Source of the DNA: Saussurea involucrata
Taxonomy: Eukaryota > Streptophyta > Magnoliopsida > Asterales > Asteraceae
DNA length: 64,000 nt
Direction of reading: 5' to 3'
NCBI GenBank assembly: GCA_033807775.1
Contig: CM066322.1
Coordinates: forward strand, 15,737,001-15,801,000
Each line of letters begins with the position of its first letter. Within the stretch, counting starts at the first letter, position 1. Of this stretch, positions 54,081-64,000 are shown piece by piece. Under the pieces are notes generated by a model. That model made no database searches. It was not told where the DNA came from and was given only the letters and a program-made list of their open reading frames with translations. The position numbers and the translations under genes are program-made.

Positions 54081-56661
54081 TGTAATAACCAGGTACGTTA
54101 TTGGTCTATTTTAATCTTTATTATTTTGGTTTAAGTAGTTTTATAAGTTAAGGGGTAAGTTTTAATTTTATTATAGAAGTCTAAGGGGACGTTTGGTTCG
54201 CAGAATGTTTTTGGATGGAATGAAATCTGTCAAAGGAATTTGACTTTGGAGGAATTGGAATTGAATGTTGTCAGGTTTGACCAGCTGTTTGGTTGACAGA
54301 ATTGGAATGGAATCTGTTAAAGGAATTGGAATCTGTCTGTTTGGTTCATAGAATGCAGCTTTGGATTTGGAATGAAATTTGAGTAAATGACCAAAATACC
54401 CTTTTGTTGATTTTAATTTTTTTAAACAAAAAAATGCTTTTACCCGGTTTCTATATATAATTAAAAGAAAATATTATATATATATATATATATATATATT
54501 TACATAAAATAATATAGATATAAATTTACACTAATAATATTAATATCAATACCAATCAGACTATGGTTCCCCCAATTCCAAAAATCAGATACACGCTAGG
54601 GTTCTTCACTTCTTCTTCTTCAACAAGCCTAGGGTTCTTGAGTTCTTCACTTATTCTTCTTCAACAAGCCTCCACGAGACCACGACCTCCGGCGGCCGAT
54701 GCTCTAATCCACCGTCTCCACAACCTCCGGCAGCCGCCCCTCCACAACCTCCGACGACCGGTGCTCTAATTTCTCCATGGTTTCTATTGCTTCGATTTGT
54801 TTTCTGTATGTTGCTACTGCTTCGATTTCTACTCGTTCGATTTCTACTCGTTCGATTTCTGTTCGATTTCTGTCTAGGTTAGATGTTGCTGGGTTGTTTG
54901 ATTTGGCAGGGGTATTTTTGGAATAATAAAAATAACACATTCCATTCCATTGAAATCCCAGCAATATGTGATGGAATATCAAATACATAAAAATTGGAAT
55001 TCAATGGAAAGTTTTAAGATTCCATGCTACAAAAGATTGAACCAAACACTGGAATGGAATCTGGCCAATGGAATGTCACATTCCAATTCCACCAGATTCC
55101 ATCACTTTCCAGTGAACCAAACGCCCCCTAAGGGTATGTTTTGCCAAATAGGAGAAACTTAGGGTTTGTTTGGTCAAAGTAACCAAACCAAACACCACCA
55201 CCGTCCTAATTCCAATTAGAAGGAGGAGGTGTCTCTTTTAAACACAATTAGCAAAACTAAAAAGTGTGTGTGTGTGTATCTTGTTTACGGCAAAGAGAGA
55301 AGAGAAAAGAAAGAGAGATAGAACCGAAAGAGGAAGAATAAAGCAAGATTTTAGCTGGAATTAGAGGGTTCAAGATTGTGAAGATTAAAGGTATGCTTTC
55401 TCATAATCTATCCTTTTCTTTTACATAAAGTTTTATATGGGTTTAGAGATGAGTTTTGATGAATTATGGATGTTTTGGGAAATCTGAGTATATGATTAGG
55501 TTCTGTTTATAGTCTTAAACATATCTGCATATTTACAGAAACATGCATAACTTAAAACATAGATTTCTGGGTTAAGTATGAACTTAGTTGTCTGAGACAG
55601 TCATGAATGTCGCCGTAGTGGGCTGCGACAGTTATGATAGTTGCGACAGTTATGAGTATCGCAACCTTGAGTTGCGACAAGCTCATTGGTATCGCAACCG
55701 TTGGTTGCGACAAGAGGTATATCGCAACAGTTGGTTGCGATAAGGAGAGATATCGCAACCGTTGGTTGCGACAAGCTTCTGTGTCACAATAGTTGATTGC
55801 GACAAGTGTTGTGTATTGCGACAAGGGGTTATCGCAGCTAGTTGGTTGCGATATGAGTCGAGGATTTTGGGATTTTTAGAGATTTTAGTCTTTAAAGAGA
55901 TATTTGCATTTAATTGGTTTCAGATTCTATGAATTTTGGGGTGAAAGATCGGAGTGCTTGGGAAAAGCTTGGAAGGGGTGGTGTTAAGCAATCAGGTGAG
56001 TTTTACTTTAAAATGTTTTTAAACTGGAATACTTATATGTGGATTGAGAATGTGATAAGTAGTGTGATTATGTGCATATGTATAAAGTATGATATATTGA
56101 GGTGTATATTATATTTATACAAGTATTACACTGCACGAGTGCACGTTGGCCGGGCTTAGGACCGGTGGAGTTGGCTGTACGGAGGGACAGCGGAGTTGGC
56201 TGCATATAAGTGCAGCGGAGTAAATTTATTAGTTGGCTCGCAACCAATTAATATGGCCATGGAAATGAGACAGGAAACTACACAATGCATGAGTCATAAT
56301 TGGTATTCATCTTTGTGTTATGTATATGGTATTTGTGCAAATGGTTTTTAAACTGACAGAGATTTTCTCACTTAGACCATTAGGTCTAACCCTCATTTTG
56401 TTTTAAAATATGTATTCCAGGTCATGGAGCGAATAAGAGCAAGTGATAGGATAATCCATGAATTTCTTTTGAAGATGTATGTTTATAAAGATCGGAGAAG
56501 TGTTTTGTATCTATCATGTTATTAAGATATTATGTAAATTATTAGCAAAACGTTTGTACTGATAACTAAGGGACCGTAAATGCTAAAGATGTATCTTTTG
56601 TTGTGAAACTTTGTTATGTATAATATGTTATTTGTGTATGATTGGAATCCGGGTTGTTACA
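54081..56661 (+). repeat. Gypsy 3' LTR, interrupted by a MITE
   Basis: Partner of 47598-49232. The MITE at 54185-55128 entered at gtctaa/gagtatg. The array of TCGCAAC units is at about 55610-55857. Confidence 0.95.
54185..55128. mobile_element. PIF/Harbinger-type MITE, 944 bp
   Basis: Ends GGGGACGTTTGGTTC and the inverse of GGGGGCGTTTGGTTC, target duplication TAA (54182-54184, 55129-55131). The empty site is preserved in the other LTR (47697-47710). The interior has a (TA)n run (54475-54498), repeated ttctactcgttcgatt words, and a GC-rich ccggcggcc stretch. No transposase. Confidence 0.93.
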
Positions 56662-56666
56662 TAAAC

Positions 56667-57064
56667 AAATTTCCAAAATAGCTTTATATAGACACCACAG
56701 TAGATAACTTTTCGTCCAAAATTTAACATATGTGTAGGAGATCCGATGTTAAAGTTATGAGCCGTAGTTACTTGCCCAACATCTTAGACATCATAAAACA
56801 CGGACATCACTATACTCGAAAGAAACGTGGGACAATAACAACATGAAACAAATTCTTACGGAGTTTGCAACCCCCGACATAAGATGGTTCATGTACGTCC
56901 AAAACCATAATTTAAAATCTTGTGTGTGTGCTAAACATTTCTCAAAATTCATAACACAATCCATATAAGGATTGGAAACACAAGAAATAGTTGATGCAAT
57001 TTATTTTCAAAATAAACTTCGTGCATGACTTAGTCGGCATTCAACATCTCAACTCATACTCCTC
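56667..57064 (-). other. Continuation of the ORF-less retrotransposon interior
   Basis: Resumes the sequence broken at 47597 by the gypsy insertion. It runs to the copia LTR at 57065. No gene. Confidence 0.55.
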
Positions 57065-57344
57065 TGTTAGGGCAGGTTTTAATAGTTGATTTAAAGTTCA
57101 AGGGTTGTTTTGTAATAGTTTATTTTGATCCTTTTAGTGAACGGACCGTGGGCTTGTTAACCACGGGCCCATTGTATTTAATGTTGATTATCTTGGAAAA
57201 ACAAGCTAATCATCTCTTTAGCTTTCAATTCATACTGTAACATTCTCTCTGAAAGTTAATGAAAGGGATGACCAGTTGAAATCATATTTCGTATTGCTTT
57301 ATCATATTCGATTTCATATTAGTTGCATGGATCTGGATTCTACA
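57065..57344 (+). repeat. Copia 5' LTR (280 bp)
   Basis: TG...CA ends, immediately followed by a PBS. Its partner is not in the window. Confidence 0.85.
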
Positions 57345-57346
57345 AT

Positions 57347-57358
57347 TGGTATCAGAGC
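57347..57358 (+). other. Primer binding site of the right-hand copia element
   Basis: TGGTATCAGAGC two bases after the LTR. Confidence 0.92.
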
Positions 57359-57749
57359 AGACAGACGGATTCGATTCAAAGCTTCATTCATCAATTTCCG
57401 GTTAGTTTGACTTTTACCCGTCTGACTATTCTCGAACTCTTGAATATTTGATTCAGTCGAAATTGGTTGTTTTTGCTTATTGGGTTGTGTTAGCATTATC
57501 GTTATAAGTGTTTCTGCAAATTTTCACATCCTAATTCATTCGTTTGATTGGTCAATTTAGCAATTTAAGATCAAAGTTTTTGGTAGTGTTCTTCAACAAA
57601 AATCGAATTTTTACCATCAAAACGTGTTCTTTTTGCTTAGAAATTGATTGGGTTAGTGTTAGTTTTGTGTTTGGTATTGTTTCTAATCTTTCAGGAACAA
57701 TCTTGAGTAACCCTAGTTGAGAAATCGATCGAACTAAGTAAACAACCGC

Positions 57750-58210
57750 AGTGTCCGGACAAACCCAGCCGCAGTTTCCGGACAAGTTCATTTTGTCCGG
57801 ACGTTTGTGTTTCCATCCGGATTCTTCCAACTTTTCCGGACAACCAGTTCCTTCCGGGTAAGTCATCCATCCGGGTAAGTATCCCATAATCTCAAACCTA
57901 TCCAGGTAATATTGTTCCGGATAACTCAAAAGTATCCGAAAATCAATTTTATCCGGAAACCCAATTTTTACCCGGAAACTTTGTGGTATCCGGAAACTTC
58001 ACAGTATCTGGAAACTCCATCGTACCCGGAAACCTAATACTGTCCGGAATCCACAACATCCGGTAAGCTTCTGTTTGAATTGATCTATATCCGGTAACTT
58101 AAGACCATCCGGTAACCTTGGTTATCCGGACAACTCAAGTTATCCGGACTCCCTTGCTTATCCGGACAACTCTGCATATTTGAACTGCTTTCTTCAATTC
58201 TGATCCGGAC
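57750..58210. repeat. Leader array of TCCGG words
   Basis: Eighteen TCCGG and three CCCGG words in about 460 bp, mostly as atccggaaac, ttatccggacaac or atccggtaac, spaced irregularly at about 15-40 bases. It lies between PBS and gag. Confidence 0.9.
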
Positions 58211-58327
58211 ACTTCCAGATCAGATCACTTCTTTGGATTCCTATCCAGTAAACTAAGTTATTGTCTAACCACTCATAGAACCTGCGTTAGGACTCCACTC
58301 TTAGTTCCTTGCGTTAGGTTTTAATCT

Positions 58328-61300
58328 TTGAATCAATCTACACGTCTGACGATCACTCCGTTGCAACCGAAGATGTCTACTTCTCGTGATGCTCTCGCAA
58401 TTGGCACTGACACCAAGCCACCGTGTCTCTATCCGAACGAGTACAGCCAATGGCGAGATAGGTTCATGATCTTCATAGAGTCCAAGGACAACTATGAGTA
58501 CATCAAGAGAGCTCTGGATCATGGCCCAATTGCCGAGCCAATGAAGGACATAGCTGCAATTGCAACTGCAATAGCTCGACGTGAGAAGAAGACTCTTGCT
58601 GAGATGACAGAATTTGAAAGAGGCATGACTGAAGGTGAAAAGCATGCAAAGAGATATCTGATTCAAGCCCTTCCTAATTCTATCTACACTGCCATAGACA
58701 GTTACAAAGACACGGCTAAAGGCATGTGGGACCAAGTAGCCAAAATGTTGCGAGGGAGCGTTGTAGGAAATCAGCTGAAGATAAGCAGTGCGATAACCAA
58801 GTTCGATGGGTTCAAGCAGCGCAACGGTGAATCCCTTACCCAGACCCATGAGCGGTTTTGTCTACTCCTCAATGAACTGAACAAGAATAAAATTGTTCGT
58901 TCCAATACTGAGAATGCACTAAAGTTCCTCAACAACTTGCTACCTGAATGGAAAGTGTATGCTTCTCATGTCAAGCACAACAACTTGATAGAGAACATCA
59001 TCATCAATGAACTGTATGAGACACTTCTCCAAGACGAAGATGAAGTGAATGAGCTTCTGGGAGAAAAGAAGAATGAGCCAAAACCATCTGCTGATCCAAT
59101 TGCCCTCATCACTTCCAAACAAGGGAAATCTTCAAGCAGTCAATCCAGACGCGGTCCACAGCACAGCTCCTCAGAGTCAGAACCTGAAGACGAGAAAGAC
59201 GGTGATGATGATGATGATGAAGCATCATACTTAATGAAAGCTATTGCCCTTCTGACTAAATCCTTTCAACAACAAAAGTTTTACAAGAAGCCTTCTTCCA
59301 ATAGTCAACGCTACTCCACCTCCTCCAATAAGCGTCACGACTATAAGGACCGGTATGAAGGAAAGAAGAAGGTAGAGGAGCACAATAGATCTGAGAAGAA
59401 GGGGAAGACAGAGAAAGGTGACCGGAAGAAGCGAGATGAACCAGTGAAATGCTACAACTGCGGGAAACTCGGTCACTTCGCTAAAGATTGCCGTCAACCT
59501 ACAGTGAAGAACTCTCACTATTATGAGGCTAAGCTTGCACTGGCCAGACAGAAGGAGGCTGGGGAGGTAATGTTCGCTGAAAATGAGTATTGGCTAGGCA
59601 GATCTGATGATGAGGAAGATTATGAAGGTGCTGATGCTTTCATGGGATATCAATCGTCTACGGATGAAGACAAGGCAACAGCAAACCAGGTATGTGAATC
59701 TTGCTTACAAAACTTCATACTTCAACTACAAACCATCACAGAAAAGGCAAACTCCCTCAAAGCCACAAATGAAGAACAAAAGCTTGAAATTATTTCAATA
59801 ACTGAAAAGCTTAATGTTCAAATGAAATTAACTGAGAAGTATAAGTCTGAAAATGCTGATTTAAAAGACAGATGCAAAATTCTTTCATTAGCACCTAAAG
59901 ACTTAAGGGCCAGATTATCTGATCTCCAACATCAGTTTGATCAGTGCTTGAATGAGAAAGAAGACATTACTTATCAATGTTCTTCTCTTCAAATTCAACA
60001 CAAGGAGTATGTAACTAAAATTTTAGATCTTGAAACCAAACTCCACAAAAGGGGTCAAACTGATCAAACCATTTTTTTGAACAAACCCAAAGAGTTCGCG
60101 TACTTTAACAAAGAATGGGGAATCGGATATGACAACCCACATTATCTGAAAAAGGGAAGGTATCAAGTCCCTACTCTGTATGATTTTGCTTGCTATGGAT
60201 TAGATAAAAAATATCCAGAGTACGCAATTCAATGGACTGGTCCTCTTAAACCAAAAAAGGAGGAGGAAACCGAGGAACATAAACGCACACACAAACGAGG
60301 AATTCAACTTCCATTTTGTTATGAACCTTTAAACTACTCATATCAAAAGGACAAAAAGTATCTTTCCAATGACTACTTCGACCCCTACAAGGTAGCTACA
60401 CCCAAGGATTCCTCCAAGAAGGATGAGGATGTAACACCTGCAACCAAGACTGAGACGGATGAGTTTAAACTCTATGTTCCTCCTCTCATCTTGGAAGCAA
60501 AAATTGTCGAGTTGGAGGAGTCGATTGAGAAAGAAAGGTCCACCTTTCAAAACGAAAAGAAAGTGCTCATCTCTGAGATTGAGAAACTCAAATCTGAGAA
60601 AACCGACGGTGTGTCAAGTGAGGAAAAGGAAAAATTTCAGTGGGAAATCAATACGCTCTCATCAAAACTGTCTGAAATGACAAGAGAAACGATGAAAGAG
60701 CATATGATAAATAGTCAACTCCGAGTGTAGCTTGACTTGCTCCAAACTGCGAAGCAATTTTCACCTGAACTTTCCTCTAAGTCATCTGACACATCCTCGT
60801 GTAAGGCCTTCATCGGAAATATTTCTTTGCAAGAAAACAAAGTTTCTCAAGATGAGTGTGTTAAAAGGAATTTAAATTCTGATTTTTCATACGCTTCCGC
60901 ACCGAATTCCCCAAAGCACACAACCGAAAGCACAAAATGTTCCTCGCCTTCCACACATGATCCCATTCCGGATATTCCAAAAATAGATTTTTCAGAGTAC
61001 ATGAACTCCGAAGGTAACAGTGAAGAAGAGTTTGATTCGTTTCCCTTCGACAACCCTCTTCCAAGTCACACTGATTTTTTATCCCCCGTGGTCAATCATC
61101 CGGTTAACTCTTTAAAAGAAAGCTGTTCTCAAACAAAGGCCTCAGCCGTGATCAGAATTTCCCAGTCAAAACCAACCTCGAAACCTGTTTCCAAAAGGCA
61201 ATCACAGCCAAGGCAAGCGACCGGACCATTGACTGCCAACACTACTATTTCTCCAAGTCAACCTGATTTTTTTGTCTCCAGTGGTTAATCGTCTGGTCAA

Positions 61301-62096
61301 TTTTCTAAAGGGCGACTGTTCTCAACCTAAGACTCCGGTTGTGATCAAGATTCTTCAAAATGTTTCCAATTCTCAAAAACAGCCACATCCGAAGCAAAAG
61401 ACCGAACGACCGACCACTAAGACTCATGTTTCCTCAAAAGTCACTGATCATACTGTCCCTGCTGTTTCAGATAAAAATGGTCGCGCTAATAAAGAAACAC
61501 CAAAGTGGCTAAAGAGGGAATCAGTCAAGAAGGATGCGTCAAAGTCTTCCCCACTTGTTTTCAATTCTAGAATAGACAAATACAATTATGCTTGGAATCA
61601 TTGGAACCATTTTGATGTCTCTTTTCCCGTTAAAGTTAACTCTCTTAATCAATTGATTCAGTTATTGCATGATTGTTTATGTTGTTCTAATTGTGGTTGG
61701 AATGATTTTGATGATATTCACAATAATGATTGGTATGCGCCTTACTTTGTTGGTAACCTATTTCATAAGCGCAAACCTCATAATAACAAGCAACAACATC
61801 ATTTCAAAAGGGGTTTCAATCAAACGGTTAAACCACAGCGGGAGACCCGACCCATTCCTACACGGGATACTCCTACTGAGGTTAAACCGGCACCCAGGTG
61901 GAAATCTGCCCCAAAATCTGTTCCTCCAAAAGGTGTAAATTCTGCACCCAAGAGGCAACAAGTGCCAAAACCAGTTCCCTCCAACGGTGTAAAATCTACA
62001 CCTAAAGGGAAAACTGAGTCAAAGCAGATTTCCCAAGGCAGTGCTAAATCTAACCCCCCAGGACCCAAAAAAATTTGGGTACCTAAACGTCACTAA
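58328..62096 (+). pseudogene. Copia gag with long extension, one stop and one frameshift
   Basis: The start is 58328, or 58373 (MSTSRDALAIGTDTKPPCLY). A copia gag domain (SQWRDRFMIFIESKDNYEYI; MWDQVAKMLRGSVVGNQLKI; FLNNLLPEWKVY) is followed by an acidic linker and a CCHC knuckle CYNCGKLGHFAKDC at about 59450. Then comes a long extension: coiled coil (59690-60050), a segment FAYFNKEWGIGYDNPHYLKK, a second coiled coil (60480-60720), TAG at 60728 with the same frame continuing (LDLLQTAKQF), a Ser/Pro/Lys-rich region with a partly duplicated unit (SPVVNHPVNSLKESCSQ and SPVVNRLVNFLKGDCSQ), a frameshift near 61270 at a poly-T run, and the end GPKKIWVPKRH (62096). About 1,250 codons before protease is far longer than ordinary copia gag. 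Confidence 0.85.
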
Positions 62097-64000
62097 TCTT
62101 GTTTTGCAGAACGGTCATGTGTGGTACTTAGATTCTGGATGCTCCAAGCACATGACCGGAAGAAGGGAGCTTCTCACGAATTACAAGGAAGAATACTGCG
62201 GAGACGTGAGATTTGGGAATAACGAGAAGTCGCCGATCGTGGGCTACAGCGACATCGTACGAGACAAGATAACAATCAAGAAGGTATCCCACGTCGCAGG
62301 ATTAGGACACAATCTATTCAGCATCGGTCAATTCTGCGACAAGGATCTCGAGGTCAGCTTTAAAGCCACAAGGTGTAGAATCCTCAACAACGAAGGAGAG
62401 GAACTTCTGGTTGGAACTCGCAAGACCAATCTCTACACCATTGATCTCGCCGCTCTCAAGACAGACAAACCAGTATGTCTCTTGTCAAAAGCCGACTCCG
62501 ACCAAGTTTGGCTCTGGCATAGACGTCTTTCGCACCTCAACTTCAGAAGTATAAATCAACTGGTGCTAGGCAAACACGTCAGAGGCGTGCCCCATCTTCC
62601 GTTCATGAAGGATCGTCTCTGTGGGGCATGCAAAAAGGGAAAGATGACGTGCGCATCACATCCGCCGAAGGCAACTCCGAGCACGACCCGGACTCTCGAA
62701 CTCATTCATATGGATTTGTGTGGTCCAATGCGTGTTCCAAGCATCAATAAACGCAAATACGTGCTCGTGATGGTGGACGACTACTCGCGCTACACTTGGG
62801 TGAGGTTCTTACGCTCAAAGGACGAAACTCCGGAGCTCATCATTGATCACCTGAAGACTGTCCAGCAAAACAAGCTTCAACACGTTCAGTCCATCAGAAC
62901 TGACAACGGGACGGAGTTCAAGAATCAAAAGGTGGATGACTATCTGAGAACGGTGGGCATCACACACACTTTCTCTGCAGCACGCACTCCACAACAAAAC
63001 GGAGTAGTGGAAAGACGGGACCGTACCCTCGTTGAAGCTGCTCGAACAATGTTATCCCAAGCAAATCTACCGCTATATCTCTGGGCTGAGGCGGTGTCTA
63101 CGGCATGTTACACACAAAACCGCTCTATCCTTCTCAAGCGGTTCAACAAAACACCATACGAGATCATGAATAATCACGTTCCAACCGTCGGCTACTTCCA
63201 TGCATTTGGATGCACTTGCTATGTGCTTAACGACAAGGATGATCTCGGGAAATTCAGCCCCAAGGCGGACGAAGGAGTTTTCATCGGATACTCCATGCAG
63301 GCTAAGGCGTATCGCGTTTACAACAAACGGACCAAATCCGTTGTTGAAAGCATAAACGTGACATTCGATGAAGCCGCAGATTTGGCTTCTGAACAACTCA
63401 GTTCAGAACCCGGTTTAACTGGAGTGCTAGCTTCCGGACCTTCAAGTTCGGGATCTGCAGAAGCCACAGTAAATCCGAATCATGCATCTTCATCGAATGC
63501 TTACTCTTCTGATTTCGATTTACTGTTTCAATATTTTTATGATGACACTATTAATTCTTCCACATCTGTCTCAGCGCAACCGCGACTTGAGGCTGCTCGC
63601 AATCCGGATTCGGCCGCTTTATCTGGTCCGCCCCCGTCTACGAGTACGCCGTCAACATCTATAGAGACAGCCCAACCGTCATCATCTGATACGACTGCAC
63701 CTGGTACTGTAACCCCTCGGAGGAACCCATACTCTCGGAGATCGCTCCTACTGATTCTTCATCTGCTACAACCGATGCTCAACCTCTGACGACCTCGGAA
63801 CCAGAAGTTGTTCAATCATCGACGAATCCTTCCCCACTTCCTCCAAGAAACACAACTGCTACTCTTGAACAAGTTCAAGACCTTCCATCAGGTTCATACG
63901 TGGATCCAGACACATCTCACTCTACTCAGCAGGCGCTTCCGCACTCCACCAAATGGACGAAGGCCCATCCCCTACATCAGATCATCGGTGATCCCTCGAC
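62041..64000 (+). pseudogene. Copia protease-integrase and RT start, frameshifted, incomplete
   Basis: Protease has WYLDSGCSKHMTGRRELL (DSG active site, about 62130). GAG-pre-integrase with HHCC zinc finger follows (LWHRRLSHLNFRSINQL; CGACKKGKM), then the integrase core with the catalytic triad in LIHMDLCGPM, IRTDNGTEFKN and PQQNGVVERRDRTL. A C-terminal region (FHAFGCTCYVLNDKDDLGKF; GVFIGYS) leads to a Ser/Thr/Pro-rich linker. A frameshift near 63715 moves reading to another frame, which gives LPSGSYVDPDT and then KWTKAHPLHQIIGDPS, the usual start of copia RT, at the window edge. The frame also changes against gag at about 62090. Integrase residues look intact. Confidence 0.93.

Larger units (their letters stand above)
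47598..56661 (+). mobile_element. Chromodomain Ty3/gypsy element, complete but decayed
   Basis: LTRs 47598-49232 (1,635 bp) and 54081-56661 (1,634 bp once a 944-bp MITE and its duplication are removed) begin TGTAATAACCAGG and end GGGTTGTTACA. They differ at roughly 25-30 sites by eye. The target duplication taaac (47593-47597, 56662-56666) is perfect. PBS at 49235-49246; polypurine tract aagggggggatgt near 54069-54080. Gag-pol order with integrase after RT and a C-terminal chromodomain places it among chromoviruses, probably near the Tekay/Del lineage. Confidence 0.95.
57065..64000 (+). mobile_element. Ty1/copia element, 5' LTR to start of RT, cut by the window edge
   Basis: 5' LTR 57065-57344 (280 bp, TGTTAGGGCAGG to GGATTCTACA), PBS 57347-57358, a 1-kb leader with a TCCGG array, an unusually long gag region, protease, integrase, and the first residues of RT at the window end. 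Integrase precedes RT, as in copia. The right half is outside the window, so LTR divergence and target duplication cannot be judged. Confidence 0.93.

Noticed and set aside
54563..54769. 68-codon ORF inside the 944-bp MITE
   Set aside because: Low-complexity Ser/Pro/Arg translation with no domain; the MITE shows no sign of a captured gene.
57750..58210. CRISPR-like regularity of TCCGG words
   Set aside because: Repeats are only 5-11 bp, spacing is irregular and the context is a plant retroelement leader.

Overview
This is nuclear DNA of a flowering plant, very probably a eudicot. The signs are an intron-split RCC1-family gene with GT/AG junctions, plant-type captured gene fragments (squalene epoxidase, hypersensitive-induced reaction protein, brassinosteroid-signalling kinase, plant MATH protein), AT-rich spacers, and Ty1/copia, Ty3/gypsy, LINE, SINE, MULE, PIF/Harbinger, Helitron and MITE sequences nested in one another. 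I cannot name the species. No tRNA, rRNA or CRISPR locus was seen.

Layout. 1-3552: minus-strand Ty3/gypsy gag-pol running off the left edge, with a putative LTR (3590-4111) holding a tRNA-derived SINE. 5210-11424: a cluster of related non-autonomous LTR retrotransposons. Element A (5306-8834, TSD gaaac) sits inside a split minus-strand LTR of element B's family; element B is 8945-11424. 12715-15798: the only clear host gene, an RCC1-repeat protein on the minus strand with seven phase-consistent exons, but its last exons are absent from the expected place. 16800-18110: a long-TIR Pack-MULE. 18337-22467: three PIF/Harbinger elements, two of them abutting. 22921-27501: a minus-strand Helitron. 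27759-28863: MITEs. 28891-31118 and 39365-41400: a LINE interrupted by a TGTAACACCC LTR, 1,620 bp of it present twice around a truncated Athila/Tat-like element whose LTR is split by a young gag-only copia element (33085-37956, TSD acctt). 41401-47597: further LTRs and an ORF-less retrotransposon interior, which holds a decayed chromodomain Ty3/gypsy element (47598-56661, TSD taaac). 57065 to the end: a Ty1/copia element cut by the window edge.

The main biological theme is host-gene capture. Element A carries a squalene epoxidase fragment fused in frame to a HIR (SPFH) fragment. Element B, at the same internal position, carries a short-chain dehydrogenase fragment. The Pack-MULE carries a MATH fragment and the Helitron carries two exons of a BSK-type kinase. 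That is five captured host fragments in four elements of three transposon classes within about 22 kb.

A second theme is that four unrelated retroelements (copia LTR, gypsy LTR, ORF-less element LTR, copia leader) each carry a dense array of their own short CpG-rich near-palindrome in otherwise AT-rich DNA. A third is decay by C-to-T change: most in-frame stops in the transposase and gag-pol genes are one transition away from CAG, CAA or CGA.
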